Positions 42,998 to 54,696 of a stretch of 64,000 nt of DNA are shown here, one piece after another; the first letter of the stretch is position 1; every line of letters starts with the position of its first letter. The notes beneath the pieces were generated by a model that searched no databases, was not told the origin of the DNA, and worked only from the letters and a program-made list of their open reading frames with translations. The stretch lies in assembly GCA_004570425.1 (NCBI GenBank), contig SPQJ01000006.1, positions 1 to 64,000 of the forward strand, given 5' to 3'. The DNA is from Bacillus sp. AZ43 (GTDB lineage: Bacteria > Actinomycetota > Actinomycetes > Mycobacteriales > Geodermatophilaceae). The position numbers were made by a program, and so were the translations under genes.

Positions 42998-45436
42998 TCA
43001 CGCGGTGACGCGCTCGACGTCGAAGACGCCGTCGACGTTGCGCACCGTCTGCAGGACCGCGCCCAGGTGCGCCGGGTCGGCCAGCTCGAAGGTGAACCGG
43101 CTGATCGCCACCCGGTCACGGCTGGTCTGCACCGACGCCGACAGGATGTTGACCCGCTCGTCGGCCAGCGCCTTCGTGACGTCGGACAGCAGCCGGTGCC
43201 GGTCGAGCGCCTCGACCTGGATGGCGACCAGGAACATCGCGCCCGGCTGCGAGCCCCACTCGACCTCGACCAGCCGCTCGGGCTTGCGCTGCAGGTCGGC
43301 GGCGTTGGTGCAGTCGGTGCGGTGCACGCTCACGCCGCCGCCGCGGGTGACGAAACCGAGGATGTCGTCGCCGGGCACCGGGGTGCAGCACTTCGCGAGC
43401 TTGGCCCACACGTCGGTCATGCCGTGGACGACGACGCCCGGGTCACCGCTGGCGCTGCGCCGCGGCGCGCGCCGGGTCGGGATCGCCGTCTCGGCGATGT
43501 CCTCGACCGCGCCCTCGCTGCCCCCGAGCGCGGTGATGAGCTTCTCGACCACCGAGGCCGCGGAGATCTGGTTCTCCCCGACGGCGGCGTAGAGGGCGGT
43601 GACGTCGGCGTAGCGGAGGTCCTTGGCCAGGGTGGACAGCGCCTCGCCGCCCAGCAGCCGCTGGAGCGGGAGCCCGGCCTTGCGCATGGCGCGGGTGATC
43701 GCCTCCTTGCCCGCCTCGACGGCGTCCTCGCGGCGCTCCTTGGTGAACCACTGGCGGATCTTGGTCCGCGCCCGGGACGACCCGACGAACGCCAGCCAGT
43801 CCTGCGAGGGCCCGGCCGTCGGCGACCGCGAGGTGAAGACCTCGACGACGTCGCCGTTGGAGAGCTTGCTGTCGAGGGAGACCAGGGAACCGTTGACGCG
43901 GGCACCGATCGTGCGGTGCCCGACCTCGGTGTGCACCGCGTAGGCGAAGTCGACCGGCGTCGACTCCCCCGGCAGGCTGATCACGTCGCCCTTGGGCGTG
44001 AAGACGAAGACCTCCTGCGGCCCGAGGTCGTAGCGCAGGGTCTCGAGGAACTCGCCTGGCTCCTGGGCCTCCCGCTGCCAGTCGAGGAGCTGGCGCAGCC
44101 ACAGCATGTCGTCGGGCGAGCCGACCTTCGGGGCGCCCATCTCGCCGGCGCTCGGCTTGCCGCCGGCGCGGGCGCTCTCCTTGTACTTCCAGTGCGCCGC
44201 GATGCCGTAGTCGGCGGTGCGGTGCATGTCGTGCGTGCGGATCTGCAGCTCGACGGGCTTGCCGTGCGGGCCGATCACCGTCGTGTGCAGCGACTGGTAC
44301 ATGTTGAACTTCGGCATCGCGATGAAGTCCTTGAAACGCCCGGGCAGCGGCTGCCAGTGGGCGTGCATGATGCCGAGCGCCGCGTAGCAGTCGCGCACCG
44401 AGTCGACCAGGATCCGGATGCCGACCAGGTCCCAGATGTCGGCGAAGTCGCGGCCGCGCACGATCATCTTCTGGTAGATCGAGTAGTAGTGCTTGGGCCG
44501 GCCGGTGACGACGGCGTCGATCTTCGCGGCCCTGAGCTGCTCGCTGACCTGCGAGGTCACCTCGGCGAGGTAGGTGTCGCGGGACGGCGCGCGCTCGGCG
44601 ACGAGGCGGACGATCTCGTCGTACCGCTTCGGGTAGAGCGTGGCGAACGCGAGGTCCTCCAGCTCCCACTTGATCGTGTTCATGCCCAGCCGGTGGGCCA
44701 GCGGAGCCAGGATCTCCAGCGTCTCGCGCGCCTTCTTCTCCTGCTTCTCCGGCGGGAGGAAGCGCAGCGTGCGCATGTTGTGCAGCCGGTCGGCCAGCTT
44801 GATGACCAGCACGCGCGGGTCGCGGGCCATCGCGACGATCATCTTGCGGATCGTCTCGGCCTGGGCGGCGTCGCCCAGCTTCACCTTGTCGATCTTGGTG
44901 ACGCCGTCGACGAGGTGGGCGACCTCGGAACCGAAGTCCGTCGTGATCGAGTCCAGGGTGACGCCGGTGTCCTCCACCGTGTCGTGCAGCAGCGCCGCGA
45001 TGAGCGTGGTGGTGTCCATGCCGAGGCCGGCGAGGATCGTCGCGACGGCGAGCGGGTGGGTGATGTAGGGGTCGCCGCTCTTGCGCTTCTGCCCGGAGTG
45101 GGCCGCCTCCGCCACGTCGTAGGCCCGCTGCAGCAGCGCCAGGTCGGCCTTGGGGTGGCTCTGCCGGTGCAGCGCGGCCAGCGGCTCGAGGACGGGGCGC
45201 ACGACCGTGCTGCGCTGGCCCGCGACGATCCGGCGGGCCAGGCGGTCGCGCACGCGGCGGCGCGGAGCGCCGTCGGCGTCGCCGGGCTCGGGGCCGACGT
45301 CGTCGGGACGGCGGACGGCGGGACGGTCCGGCAGGGGCGGACGCCGGGTGGTCGTGGCCCCGGCCGTGGCGGTCTCCGCGGGGGCCGGCTCGCCCGGGCG
45401 CGCGGGAGCCGCGTCTGCGGCTACGTCCGAGGCCAC
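42998..45436 (-). CDS. relA: Bifunctional (p)ppGpp synthetase/hydrolase (Rel)
   Basis: Makes and breaks the stringent-response alarmone. Domains in order: HD hydrolase ([20 protein letters not shown], then [10 protein letters not shown] and [14 protein letters not shown], intact), synthetase, TGS ([28 protein letters not shown]), a zinc-finger/helical region and C-terminal ACT ([18 protein letters not shown]). Both catalytic halves look complete. I use GTG at 45436, with AGGAG five bases upstream (812 residues); the frame also opens at ATG 45475. It follows apt, the usual secD-secF-apt-relA order. Confidence 0.96.
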   Translation of the reverse strand: MASDVAADAAPARPGEPAPAETATAGATTTRRPPLPDRPAVRRPDDVGPEPGDADGAPRRRVRDRLARRIVAGQRSTVVRPVLEPLAALHRQSHPKADLALLQRAYDVAEAAHSGQKRKSGDPYITHPLAVATILAGLGMDTTTLIAALLHDTVEDTGVTLDSITTDFGSEVAHLVDGVTKIDKVKLGDAAQAETIRKMIVAMARDPRVLVIKLADRLHNMRTLRFLPPEKQEKKARETLEILAPLAHRLGMNTIKWELEDLAFATLYPKRYDEIVRLVAERAPSRDTYLAEVTSQVSEQLRAAKIDAVVTGRPKHYYSIYQKMIVRGRDFADIWDLVGIRILVDSVRDCYAALGIMHAHWQPLPGRFKDFIAMPKFNMYQSLHTTVIGPHGKPVELQIRTHDMHRTADYGIAAHWKYKESARAGGKPSAGEMGAPKVGSPDDMLWLRQLLDWQREAQEPGEFLETLRYDLGPQEVFVFTPKGDVISLPGESTPVDFAYAVHTEVGHRTIGARVNGSLVSLDSKLSNGDVVEVFTSRSPTAGPSQDWLAFVGSSRARTKIRQWFTKERREDAVEAGKEAITRAMRKAGLPLQRLLGGEALSTLAKDLRYADVTALYAAVGENQISAASVVEKLITALGGSEGAVEDIAETAIPTRRAPRRSASGDPGVVVHGMTDVWAKLAKCCTPVPGDDILGFVTRGGGVSVHRTDCTNAADLQRKPERLVEVEWGSQPGAMFLVAIQVEALDRHRLLSDVTKALADERVNILSASVQTSRDRVAISRFTFELADPAHLGAVLQTVRNVDGVFDVERVTA

Positions 45437-45528
45437 GGCGACTCCTGCCCATCGAGGAGAGAGGACCCTCCCCATGCTAGCCGGACGGGGACCCGGCCGA
45501 CCTCACCCGAGGGTGACGTCTCCCTCGC

Positions 45529-46152
45529 TCAGGTGGTCCAGAGGGCGTGCACGGTGTGCGGCGCCAGGCGCTCCCGACCGCCCAGGGCGGCCAGCTCCAC
45601 GACCACGGCGACGGCCGTGACGACGCCGCCCAGCTGCTCGACCAGTGCGACGGTCGCCCCCAGCGTGCCGCCGGTGGCCAGGACGTCGTCCACGACGAGC
45701 ACCCGCGATCCGGGCAGCACCGAGTCGGCGTGCAGCTCGAGGGTCGCCGTCCCGTACTCGAGGTCGTAGTCGGCCGAGATCCGCTCCCGGGGCAGCTTGC
45801 CCGCCTTCCGCACCGGCACGACCCCGACCCCGCGGTCGTAGGCGACCGCGGCGGCCAGCAGGAAGCCGCGCGCCTCGACGCCGACGACGAGGTCGTAGCC
45901 GGGGTCGCCGTCCGCCGCGTCGGCGAGGGCGGCGGCGCGCGGGTCGGAGACCGCCGGCGCGGCCAGCCCCCGGACGATCCGCCGGAAGGCGGGGCCGTTC
46001 GCGAACACCGGCGTGAGGTCGCGGAAGAGCACCCCCGGCTCCGGGTGGTCGGGGATGTCGACCGTCAGCTCGGCGATCAGCTCGTCGAGCGGCGGCTCCC
46101 CCGGGCCGGGCGTGCCGGCGCGCAGCGGCCCGGTCCCGGGAACGGCGCTCAC
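45529..46152 (-). CDS. apt: Adenine phosphoribosyltransferase
   Basis: Salvages adenine to AMP with PRPP. The 207-residue protein has [11 protein letters not shown] near the N-terminus, [16 protein letters not shown] in the middle and the PRPP loop [13 protein letters not shown]. About 25 extra residues precede the normal family start. GTG at 46152 overlaps the secF stop by four bases, coupling purine salvage to the Sec genes, as is common in actinobacteria. Confidence 0.95.
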   Translation of the reverse strand: MSAVPGTGPLRAGTPGPGEPPLDELIAELTVDIPDHPEPGVLFRDLTPVFANGPAFRRIVRGLAAPAVSDPRAAALADAADGDPGYDLVVGVEARGFLLAAAVAYDRGVGVVPVRKAGKLPRERISADYDLEYGTATLELHADSVLPGSRVLVVDDVLATGGTLGATVALVEQLGGVVTAVAVVVELAALGGRERLAPHTVHALWTT

Positions 46153-47468
46153 CGGCGCTTCTTGCCCTGCGGCCGCCCCTTGGCGCCCGGACGGGACGGG
46201 CGCGCACCCGGCTTCGGGGCCGGCGGCGGCGTGCCGGGCTCCCGGCGCACCGAGGCGGGCGACTCCACCACGACGTCGGCCTCGACCGCGTCCGGCAGCT
46301 CGGCCACGGCGACGCCGCCGCGCGCGGGCCGGGTGCGGCGGGCGCTGGCCACGGGGCCCGCGGGCGCCGTTCCCGCACCGGTCCGGGCGGCCGAGGAGCG
46401 GCGCGCCTGGACGCGCCGGCGCAGCGCCTGCACCTCCGGCTCCCGCTCCTTGAGGTCGGCCACGATCGGCGTCGCGAGCACGATCGACGAGTACGCCCCG
46501 GCCGCGAGCCCCACGAAGAGCACCAGCGCGAGGTCCTTCAGGGTGCCGACGCCCAGCAGGCCGGCGCCGACGAAGAGCAGCCCGGCGACCGGCAGCAGCG
46601 CGATCACCGTCGTGTTGATCGAGCGCATCAGCGTCTGGTTGACCGCGAGGTTGGCCGCCTCGCCCCACGTCATCCGGGCGCTGCGGTCGAGGTCCTTGAC
46701 GTTCTCGTCGACCTTGTCGAACACCACGACGGTGTCGTAGAGCGAGAAGCCCAGGATGGTCAGGAACCCGATCACGGTCGACGGCGTGACCTCGAAACCG
46801 ATCAGCGAGTAGACGCCGGCCGTCACGATGATGTCGTGGAGGAGCGCGGCCATGGCGCCGATCGCCATCTTCGGCTGGAACCGCAGCGCGAGGAAGGCCA
46901 CCACGGCGAGGAGGAAGACCACCAGGGCGATGAGCGCCTGGTCGGTGATGTCCTGGCCCCACTCGGCGCTGACCGACTCCGGGCTGACCTCGTCCGGCGC
47001 GACGCCCGCGGCCTCCGCGACCGCGTCGACGACCGACCGCTCCGCGTCGTTGTCCAGGGCCCCGGTGCGCAGCAGCAGGGTGTCCCCGCCGACCACCTGC
47101 GCGGTGGCCACCTCGGCGCCGGCGTCCTCGGCCGCCGCCCTGACCTGCTCGAGCTGCTGCTCGGTCCCGGGCAGGCGGAAGCTGTTGCCGCCGGCGAAGT
47201 CGATGCCGAAGTTGAAGCCCCGGAAGACCATCGACAGCAGGCAGAGCAGCACGACGACGGCGGTGATCCGGTAGATCAGCCGGCTGTTGCCGACGACGTC
47301 CAGCCCGGCCTCGCCGTTGTAGAGCCGGTGCCCCAGCCCGCGGAACCCCCGGCCGGCGCGCGGCGCCGGGGCCGGCGTGCCGTCCTCGGCCCGCAGCCCC
47401 GCGTCGGCGAGGGCCCGCTCGTCCGCGGGCTGGTCGACGAGCTGGTCGTCGTCGGGCGGGCGGGTCAT
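46149..47468 (-). CDS. secF: Protein translocase subunit SecF
   Basis: Works with SecD to drive late protein export. The 439-residue protein has a long N-terminal cytoplasmic stretch, six membrane helices, the FGIDFAGGN motif after helix 1, and [16 protein letters not shown] with the conserved loop. A charged, Pro/Arg-rich cytoplasmic tail of about 110 residues follows the last helix. ATG at 47468 overlaps the secD stop (ATGA). Confidence 0.97.
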   Translation of the reverse strand: MTRPPDDDQLVDQPADERALADAGLRAEDGTPAPAPRAGRGFRGLGHRLYNGEAGLDVVGNSRLIYRITAVVVLLCLLSMVFRGFNFGIDFAGGNSFRLPGTEQQLEQVRAAAEDAGAEVATAQVVGGDTLLLRTGALDNDAERSVVDAVAEAAGVAPDEVSPESVSAEWGQDITDQALIALVVFLLAVVAFLALRFQPKMAIGAMAALLHDIIVTAGVYSLIGFEVTPSTVIGFLTILGFSLYDTVVVFDKVDENVKDLDRSARMTWGEAANLAVNQTLMRSINTTVIALLPVAGLLFVGAGLLGVGTLKDLALVLFVGLAAGAYSSIVLATPIVADLKEREPEVQALRRRVQARRSSAARTGAGTAPAGPVASARRTRPARGGVAVAELPDAVEADVVVESPASVRREPGTPPPAPKPGARPSRPGAKGRPQGKKRR

Positions 47469-49141
47469 GACGTGCTCCTGTCTGCGCCGGAGCCGGCGCC
47501 CACGAGGGCGCGGTCCTCCGGTGCGGGACGGCGGGCCGGACGGCGGGTGTGCTCGACCCGGCCCAGACCCGAGATCCGGCTGCTCCCGAACCAGCGGAAG
47601 CGCGACAGCACCGCCAGCAGCGGGTGGGTGAAGAGGAAGACGACGACCAGGTCGAGGACGGTCGACATGCCCAGGGTGAAGGCGAAGCCCTTCACGTCCC
47701 CGATCGCCAGCAGGTAGAGGATCGCGGCGGCCAGGAAGCTGACGGCGTCGGCCGACAGGATGGTGCGGCGGGCCCGGACCCACGCCCGCGGCACGGCGGA
47801 CCGGAAGCTGCGGCCCTCGCGGATCTCGTCCTTGAGCCGCTCGAAGTACACGACGAACGAGTCGGCCGTGATGCCCAGGGAGACGATGAACCCGGCGATG
47901 CCGGCGAGGCTCAGCGTGAACCCGATCTGCCGGCCCAGCAGCACCAGGCAGGCGTAGACCACCACGCCGGACAGCACCAGGCTCGCGATCATGACGAGGC
48001 CGAGCAGCCGGTAGTAGACCAGCGAGTAGAGGAAGACCAGCGCGACACCGATCGCGCCGGCGATGAGACCGGCCTGGAGCTGCTCCTCGCCCAGCTCGGT
48101 GGAGATCGACTGCGCGGTGGCCTGGGTGAAGCTCAGCGGCAGGGCGCCGTACTTGAGCTGGTTGGCCAGCTCGGTGGCCGACTCCTGGTCGAAGCTGCCG
48201 GAGATCTCCGTGCCGCCGGCGATGGCCTGGTTGATCGTCGGCGCCGAGATGACCCGGCCGTCGAGGGTGATGCCCACCGACGACCCGACGTTGGCGGCGG
48301 TGTAGGCCGCCCACGCCGAGGAGCCCTCGGAGGTGAAGTCGAGCTGGACGATCCACTCGCCGGTGCCGGCGCGGGTGCCGGCCGAGGCGTCGGTGACCGA
48401 CGTGCCCTCGACCACCGACGGGCCCAGCAGGTACTTCGCCGTGCCGTCCTCGCTGCAGGAGGCGACGTAGTCCTCGGGCCGGTCGACCGAGCCCTGGGAC
48501 TCCTCGCTGCAGGTGAGCGTGGCGTAGGCCGCGGCGGCCTGCTCCTGCGTGACGGGGGGCGCCGACTCGTCGGTCGCGGGGTCGGCGACCGCGTCGCCCG
48601 AGGGCGCCGCGGTGCCGGTGGGCGCCGCGGGCGTGGTCGTCGCGGCGGCCGGGTCGCTGGGGGCAGCCGTGTCGCTGGGCGCCGCGGAGTCGGTGGGGGC
48701 AGCCGGCGTGGTGGTCGCCGCCGCGGGGTCGCTCGGCGCGGCGCTGTCCGTCGCGGCCGGGGTGGCCGGTTCCGGTCCCTGCACCACCGGGCGGAACCGC
48801 AGCTGCGCCGTCTCCCCGAGCTGGCGGGCCTGCTCGCCGTCGTCGCCGGGCACCGAGATGACGATGTTGGCGTCGCCCTCGGTGACCACCTCGGCCTCGG
48901 CGACACCGAGCCCGTTGACCCGCTGCTCGATGATCTGCCGGGCGAGCTCGAGATCCTCCTGCGCCGGCGCCTGGCCGTCAGGGGTGCGGGCCGTGAGCGT
49001 GACGGTCGTCCCGCCGCGCAGGTCGAGGCCGAGCTGCGGCGTGCGGTCGGTGCCGGTGAAGTAGATCAGGCCGTACAGGACGGCGACGATCAGCAGGAAG
49101 GCCGCGAAGTAGCGGCCCGCCGGCAGGGAGCGGTTGGCCAC
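47465..49141 (-). CDS. secD: Protein translocase subunit SecD
   Basis: Partner of SecF with a large extracellular domain. The 558-residue protein has one helix at about 11-28, then [10 protein letters not shown], the extracellular P1 domain, and five C-terminal helices including the [17 protein letters not shown] loop. The P1 domain is interrupted at about residues 124-196 by a low-complexity Ala/Pro/Thr/Ser insert that contains a 25-residue unit repeated twice (132-156 and 157-181). GTG start at 49141, 14 bases after the yajC stop. Confidence 0.96.
   Translation of the reverse strand: MANRSLPAGRYFAAFLLIVAVLYGLIYFTGTDRTPQLGLDLRGGTTVTLTARTPDGQAPAQEDLELARQIIEQRVNGLGVAEAEVVTEGDANIVISVPGDDGEQARQLGETAQLRFRPVVQGPEPATPAATDSAAPSDPAAATTTPAAPTDSAAPSDTAAPSDPAAATTTPAAPTGTAAPSGDAVADPATDESAPPVTQEQAAAAYATLTCSEESQGSVDRPEDYVASCSEDGTAKYLLGPSVVEGTSVTDASAGTRAGTGEWIVQLDFTSEGSSAWAAYTAANVGSSVGITLDGRVISAPTINQAIAGGTEISGSFDQESATELANQLKYGALPLSFTQATAQSISTELGEEQLQAGLIAGAIGVALVFLYSLVYYRLLGLVMIASLVLSGVVVYACLVLLGRQIGFTLSLAGIAGFIVSLGITADSFVVYFERLKDEIREGRSFRSAVPRAWVRARRTILSADAVSFLAAAILYLLAIGDVKGFAFTLGMSTVLDLVVVFLFTHPLLAVLSRFRWFGSSRISGLGRVEHTRRPARRPAPEDRALVGAGSGADRSTS
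48599..48748. repeat. Tandem 75-base repeat inside secD
   Basis: These bases encode SecD residues 132-181, two copies of a unit ending in [15 protein letters not shown]. The two copies differ at a few bases, so the duplication is not brand new. The repeat lies in the extracellular P1 loop. Confidence 0.7.
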
Positions 49142-49155
49142 GGTGCTGCCCCGGC

Positions 49156-49497
49156 TCAGAGGGCGCCGTCGGCCGGCCGCCCGCCGGTCGCGCCGTTGGC
49201 ACCGGAGTCGGTGCCGTCGATGCCCTGGACGTCACCCGCGGGCTTGCGGATCTCGAGGATGGCCGGGCGGGCGAACGTGACGACCACACCCGGGGCGATC
49301 TCGAGGTCCAGCGTGGTCTCGCCCAGCGCCGCGACGGTGCCGTGCAGACCACTGGTGGTCATGACCGGCGTGCCGATGGTCAGGGAGTCCTGCATCTGCT
49401 GGGCCTGGAGCTGCATGCGCTTGCGCTGCCGGGCGGGCAGCACGAAGAGCATGACGGCCAGCAGGCCCAGGACGATGATCGGGAAGTACTGCTCCAC
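49156..49497 (-). CDS. yajC: Preprotein translocase subunit YajC
   Basis: Small Sec accessory membrane protein. The 113-residue protein has one N-terminal helix (about residues 5-21), then the classic RQRKRMQLQAQQMQDSLTIGTPVMTTSGLHGTV region, and an acidic, Gly-rich tail. GTG at 49497. First gene of the yajC-secD-secF-apt-relA run. A hairpin at 49541-49561 separates it from ruvB. Confidence 0.95.
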   Translation of the reverse strand: MEQYFPIIVLGLLAVMLFVLPARQRKRMQLQAQQMQDSLTIGTPVMTTSGLHGTVAALGETTLDLEIAPGVVVTFARPAILEIRKPAGDVQGIDGTDSGANGATGGRPADGAL

Positions 49498-49540
49498 GAC
49501 TGGTGTGCCTCTCTACCGCGCGGCTCGCTCCGCGGTGGGT

Positions 49541-49561
49541 GCGACCCCCGGACGGGGTCGC
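49541..49561 (-). terminator. Hairpin between ruvB and yajC
   Basis: GCGACCCC (49541-49548) pairs with GGGGTCGC (49554-49561) around a CGGAC loop. A second stem, ACCGCG/CGCGGT, lies beside it at 49515-49536. Both are in the 173-base gap between the ruvB stop and the yajC start, which fits a terminator for the ruv run. No U-run. Confidence 0.5.
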
Positions 49562-49670
49562 TCGGGTGCGTCGGATTCCTCTGCTGCCCGGCGCCGCGAC
49601 GAGCCCAGCGGCGACCGGACAGGACGCGCACGGCCGCGGCCGGACGAGTTGCGCGCCAGCGTGCGGGAGT

Positions 49671-50819
49671 CTATGCGTCGAACAGCGGCTCTGACGACGC
49701 CCCCGGGGCCGGCGGTGCGCCGTGGCCCCCACCCGCCCCACTGATCAGGGCACCACCGCGGGGCAGCGGGTGGCCCAGGTGGTGCCAGGCGGCCTCGGTG
49801 GCCACCCGCCCGCGCGGGGTCCGGGCGAGCAGGCCCGCGCGCACGAGGAACGGCTCGCAGACCTCCTCGACGGTGTTGGGCTCCTCCCCCACGGCGACGG
49901 CGAGGGTGGCGACGCCGACCGGCCCGCCGCCGAAGCGGACGACGAGCGCCTCGAGCACCGCGCGGTCGAGCCGGTCCAGCCCGAGCACGTCGACGTCGTA
50001 GAGCGCGAGTGCGGCCTGCGCGACCTCGCGGGTGACCCGGCCGTCGGCCTCCACCTCGGCGTAGTCGCGGACCCGGCGCAGCAGCCGGTTGGCGATCCGC
50101 GGCGTACCGCGGGACCGTCCGGCGATCTCCGCCGAGCCGTCCTCGGTGAGCTCGACGCCGAGCAGGTCGGCGCTGCGGCGCAGCACCTGCTGCAGCTCGG
50201 CGGGCTCGTAGAACTCCATCTGGCCGACGAAGCCGAAGCGGTCCCGCAGGGGGCCGGTGAGCAGGCCGGCGCGGGTGGTGGCCCCCACCAGGGTGAACGG
50301 GCTGATCTCCAGGGGGATGGCGGTGGCGCCCGGGCCCTTGCCGACGACGACGTCGACCCGGAAGTCCTCCATCGCCATGTAGAGCAGTTCCTCGGCCGGG
50401 CGCGCGATGCGGTGGATCTCGTCGATGAACAGCACGTCGCCGGGCGCGAGGTTGGACAGCATCGCCGCGAGATCGCCGGAGCGCTCGATCGCCGGCCCGC
50501 TGGTGATCTTCACCGAGGTGCCCAGCTCGGACCCGATGATCAGCGCGAGACTGGTCTTGCCCAGCCCGGGCGGGCCCGACAGCAGGACGTGGTCCGGCGG
50601 GCGGCCGCGTCGCTTCGCGCCCTCGAGGACCAGCGCCAGCTGGCGGGCAACCTTCGGCTGGCCGATGAAGTCGTGCAGCGAGTGCGGCCGCAGCGCGGAC
50701 TCGACCACCCGCTCCTCGTCGCCGGCCTGCGGCGAGACGGCGGTCTCCGGAGCCGGGGCGTCCTTGCCGAGGGCGTCGGCGATCGAGCCGGTGAACGGCC
50801 GGTCGAAGGGGGTGCTCAC
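49671..50819 (-). CDS. ruvB: Holliday junction branch migration ATPase RuvB
   Basis: AAA+ motor that drives branch migration with RuvA. The 382-residue protein has [12 protein letters not shown] at the N-terminus, Walker [10 protein letters not shown], Walker [29 protein letters not shown] (sensor region) and a C-terminal winged helix. The Gly/Pro-rich tail after the winged helix is about 30 residues. GTG at 50819 overlaps the ruvA stop by four bases. Confidence 0.97.
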   Translation of the reverse strand: MSTPFDRPFTGSIADALGKDAPAPETAVSPQAGDEERVVESALRPHSLHDFIGQPKVARQLALVLEGAKRRGRPPDHVLLSGPPGLGKTSLALIIGSELGTSVKITSGPAIERSGDLAAMLSNLAPGDVLFIDEIHRIARPAEELLYMAMEDFRVDVVVGKGPGATAIPLEISPFTLVGATTRAGLLTGPLRDRFGFVGQMEFYEPAELQQVLRRSADLLGVELTEDGSAEIAGRSRGTPRIANRLLRRVRDYAEVEADGRVTREVAQAALALYDVDVLGLDRLDRAVLEALVVRFGGGPVGVATLAVAVGEEPNTVEEVCEPFLVRAGLLARTPRGRVATEAAWHHLGHPLPRGGALISGAGGGHGAPPAPGASSEPLFDA

Positions 50820-51454
50820 GACCGGCCCAGCAGCTGGAGCGCCTGCCGCAGGAGGACCGCGACCTCGACGGTGCCGGTGGCGCCGATCTGCTCGTCGGCG
50901 ACCGGGGCGAGCTGGGTGAGCGCGCTGTCGGCCTCCTTCGCCGACCAGCCGAGGCCGACCAGGGCCGAGGTGAGCTGGTCGCGCCAGGGCGCCACCGGTG
51001 CGACGGAGGGCAGGCCGGCCACGGCCGGCCCGTCGAGCGAGGTGTCGGTGGCCGTGGAGCCCAGGCGGTCGCGCAGCTCGAGCACCAGCCGCTCGGCGCC
51101 CTTCTTGCCGATGCCGGGCACCTGCTGCAGCGCCTTGAGGTCGCCCATCGTCACCGCCCGGCGGATCTCCCTGGGCGGGTGGATGGCGAGGATCGCCTGG
51201 GCCAGCCGCGGCCCCACGCCGTTGGCCGTCTGGAGCAGCTCGAACAGCTGGCGCTCGTCGTCGTCGGCGAAGCCGTAGAGGGTCAGGGAGTCCTCGCGCA
51301 CGACGAGGCTGGTGGCCAGGCGGGCGTTCTCCCCCACCTGCAGCCGCGCGATCGTGCCGGGGGTGCACTGCACCGCGAGGCCGACGCCGCCGACCTCGAC
51401 CACCGCTCCGTCGGGTCCCACGGCGGCCACCCGGCCGTTGACCGAGGCGATCAT
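50816..51454 (-). CDS. ruvA: Holliday junction DNA-binding protein RuvA
   Basis: Binds four-way junctions as a tetramer. The 212-residue protein has the N-terminal OB fold ([13 protein letters not shown], then [19 protein letters not shown]), two helix-hairpin-helix motifs ([13 protein letters not shown] and [16 protein letters not shown]) and a C-terminal RuvB-binding helix bundle. ATG at 51454 overlaps the ruvC stop (ATGA). Confidence 0.97.
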   Translation of the reverse strand: MIASVNGRVAAVGPDGAVVEVGGVGLAVQCTPGTIARLQVGENARLATSLVVREDSLTLYGFADDDERQLFELLQTANGVGPRLAQAILAIHPPREIRRAVTMGDLKALQQVPGIGKKGAERLVLELRDRLGSTATDTSLDGPAVAGLPSVAPVAPWRDQLTSALVGLGWSAKEADSALTQLAPVADEQIGATGTVEVAVLLRQALQLLGRS

Positions 51455-52020
51455 CGGGCCGCCACCCCCTGCCAGCGGGGCAGCGTGCGCTGCACGACGG
51501 GGGCGCCGATCCCGCCGGCGACGGCGGCGGCGCGCAGCCGCTGCTGGGCCGGCCCGCGCCAGGCGTGGCAGACCGCCAGCGCCAGCGCGTCGGCCGCGTC
51601 GGCGGGCTTCGGGGCCTCGGCGAGGCCCAGCACACGGGTGACCATGAGGGTGACCTGCTCCTTGTCCGCGCGGCCGTTGCCCGAGATGGCCGCCTTGACC
51701 TCGCTGGGGGTGTGCCAGGCGACCGGACGGTCGGCCTGGGCCGCGGCCAGCGCCGCCACCCCGGCCGCCTGCGCGGTCCCGGTGGCCGTGCCCTTGTTGT
51801 TCTGCGTGAACACCCGCTCGATCGCGACCACGTCCGGCCGGTGCTCGCGCAGCAGCGCGGTCACCGCGGTGTGCAGCTCGAGCAGCCGCAGCTCCAGGTC
51901 GAGCTCGGCGAGGGTCCGGACGACGCCGACCCCGACGGCCGTGGGCCGGGCGCCGGGACGCCCGTCGACCACGCCCCACCCGCACCGGGTGAGCCCCGGG
52001 TCGATGCCCAGCACCCGCAT
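51451..52020 (-). CDS. ruvC: Crossover junction endodeoxyribonuclease RuvC
   Basis: Resolves Holliday junctions. The 189-residue RNase H-fold nuclease starts with [14 protein letters not shown] (first catalytic Asp), has [12 protein letters not shown] with Glu, and [15 protein letters not shown] with the last acidic residues. ATG at 52020 has GGGAG seven bases upstream, which favours it over the GTG two codons earlier. Confidence 0.97.
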   Translation of the reverse strand: MRVLGIDPGLTRCGWGVVDGRPGARPTAVGVGVVRTLAELDLELRLLELHTAVTALLREHRPDVVAIERVFTQNNKGTATGTAQAAGVAALAAAQADRPVAWHTPSEVKAAISGNGRADKEQVTLMVTRVLGLAEAPKPADAADALALAVCHAWRGPAQQRLRAAAVAGGIGAPVVQRTLPRWQGVAAR

Positions 52021-52104
52021 GGTCACGCTCCCGTCAGCCGAACTGGTGTTCGACCGAGGCTACCGCCCACCAGCCGCGGCGACCGGAGGACACGCCACTG
52101 TCGG

Positions 52105-52163
52105 CCCTCCTGCAGGGACCCGCCACGAGCTTGCGAGTGGTGGGTGGCAGGAGGGTCCTCCTG
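52105..52163 (-). terminator. Overlapping alternative hairpins between yebC and ruvC
   Basis: CCCTCCTGC (52105-52113) can pair with GCAGGAGGG (52147-52155). The same right-hand segment, as CAGGAGG (52148-52154), can instead pair with CCTCCTG (52157-52163). A CCAC/GTGG stem lies inside the larger hairpin. The two folds exclude each other. They lie between the yebC stop (52167) and the ruvC ribosome binding site. The role may be termination or attenuation. Confidence 0.55.
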
Positions 52164-52166
52164 CTG

Positions 52167-52924
<758 letters not shown>

Positions 52925-52928
<4 letters not shown>

Positions 52929-53584
52929 GCCTGTCCTTCCTCGTTCCCGGCCTCAGCGCCGGCCTGCTCGGCCAGATGAGCGCGGACGATGTCGACGAAC
53001 AGCGCGTGCACCCGGCGGTCCCCGGTCAGCTCGGGGTGGAAGCTGGTGGCCACCAGATTCCCCTGGCGGACGGCGACGATCCTACCGTCGGCCGCGTCCC
53101 CGACGATCCGGCCGAGGACCCGCACGTCCGCACCTGCCTTCTCGACCCACGGCGCACGGATGAACACCGCGTGCAGCGGTCCGCCGTCGAGGCCCAGGTC
53201 CACCTCGGACTCGAAGGAGTCGACCTGCCGGCCGAAGGCGTTGCGACGGACGGTCACGTCGAGGCCGCCCACGGTCTCCTGGTCCGGCGGCGCGTCCAGG
53301 ATGCGGTCGGCGAGCAGGATCATCCCCGCGCAGGACCCGTACGCCGGCAGTCCCGCGCGGACGGCCCGCCGCAGCGGCTGGAGCAGGCCGGACCGTGCCG
53401 CCAGCTTGGCGATCGTGGTCGACTCCCCGCCGGGCAGCACGATCCCGTGGACGGCGGCCAGCTCCTCGGGGCGGCGGACCGCGACCGGCTCCGCGCCGAG
53501 GGCGGCGAGCGTCGCGAGGTGCTCGCGGACGTCGCCCTGCAGGGCGAGCACCCCGACGACGGGTCGGGCGGGGGTGGCGGACAC
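52925..53584 (-). CDS. pdxT: Pyridoxal 5'-phosphate synthase glutaminase subunit
   Basis: Supplies ammonia from glutamine to PdxS for vitamin B6 synthesis. The 219-residue class I amidotransferase has [12 protein letters not shown] at the N-terminus, LPGGESTTI, the nucleophile Cys85 in YGSCAGMI and the His/Glu pair in [12 protein letters not shown] at 53584 has no ribosome binding site; TAGCCT lies eight bases upstream, so a leaderless start is possible. It is separated from pdxS by a membrane protein gene. Confidence 0.96.
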
Positions 53585-53595
53585 GACCGACGAGG

Positions 53596-54696
53596 CTACG
53601 TCGGCCGGGCAGGCGGCACGGCGGCGGCACGGGTGGAACTCCACGTCAGCAACCGTTCGAGCGGCCCCCGCCCGAGTCTCCACCGCCAGAAGCCGGCTCC
53701 CGCCAGCGCGGAGACCACGAACACCAGCCAGAGCCCGACGCCCTGGGGGCGGTTCTCGCCGACCTCGAGCAGGGCCCAGAGGAGGACGATCTGCGCGGCG
53801 TAGACCGTCAGCGCCAGGGCCCCGACGGCGCGCACGGGAGCGGTCACGAGTGGAGCCAGGTCGGCCACGACCAGGCAGCCCGCGATCACCAGGACGGCGA
53901 ACCCGCACGACCCGACCAGCTCGAAGGTCGTGCCGCTGTGCGGCTCGGCGCCGCTGAGCCAGGCAGCCTCCCACTCCCCCACGGGCGCGGCGAAACCCTC
54001 CTCCGGACCCGCCGACGGGACGCCGCCGGCGAGTGCGCGGGTGCTCATCCACCCACCCCCGTAGCCGAGCACGACCGCGAGCAGGCCCGCCCCGGCCAGC
54101 CGTGCGCGGACGCCGCCGGCGGCGAGGTCGAGCCGCCCGACAGCGAGGCCCACCAGCACGAGAGCCAGCCACAGCATCGCGGGGTAGGTGCCCGTGACCA
54201 GCAGCTCGGCCACGTAGTGCGACTCCGCGTCGGAGACCGAGAGGACCTGGCCGAGGAGGACGTTCAGCGGCGGCCCGGCCGCCGCGACCAGACCCGCGGC
54301 CAGGAACAGCCGCTGCGGGGACGAGCGCAGGAACGGCAGGGCGAGGACGAAGAGCGCCGCGTAGACGCCGAGGATGACGGCGACGAAGGTGTCCAGCCAC
54401 TCCAGGACCGCGCCGATCAGGAAGATCCAGGCGGCGCGCACGGCGATCCGCAGTCGCGCGCGCACCAGGTCGATCCCCTCGGCCGGCCGGGTGCCACCGG
54501 ACAGGAGCGCCATCGACACGCCGGCCAGCGTGGCGAACAGGACCGACGAGCGACCGTCCACGACGGCGGCCCAGGTGGACGGGTCCGTCGTCAGCTCGGC
54601 GCCGATCCGGAGGTGGGCGCCGAACATCCCGAGCACCGCGAGGCCACGGGCGAGGTCGAGCCCGCCGATGCGGCCGGCACCGCCCGGGTCGGTCAC
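53596..54696 (-). CDS. Multi-pass membrane protein, DUF1624/DUF418-like
   Basis: A 366-residue protein with about ten hydrophobic segments. The N-terminus [15 protein letters not shown] resembles the RxxxLDxxRGxAxxGM start shared by DUF418/DUF1624 (acyltransferase-like) membrane proteins. The end, [15 protein letters not shown], resembles the DUF418 C-terminal GPLE motif. Function unknown; transfer of an acyl group across the membrane is only a guess. GTG at 54696 overlaps the pdxS stop by four bases, so it is translated with pdxS. Confidence 0.8.
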   Translation of the reverse strand: MTDPGGAGRIGGLDLARGLAVLGMFGAHLRIGAELTTDPSTWAAVVDGRSSVLFATLAGVSMALLSGGTRPAEGIDLVRARLRIAVRAAWIFLIGAVLEWLDTFVAVILGVYAALFVLALPFLRSSPQRLFLAAGLVAAAGPPLNVLLGQVLSVSDAESHYVAELLVTGTYPAMLWLALVLVGLAVGRLDLAAGGVRARLAGAGLLAVVLGYGGGWMSTRALAGGVPSAGPEEGFAAPVGEWEAAWLSGAEPHSGTTFELVGSCGFAVLVIAGCLVVADLAPLVTAPVRAVGALALTVYAAQIVLLWALLEVGENRPQGVGLWLVFVVSALAGAGFWRWRLGRGPLERLLTWSSTRAAAVPPARPT

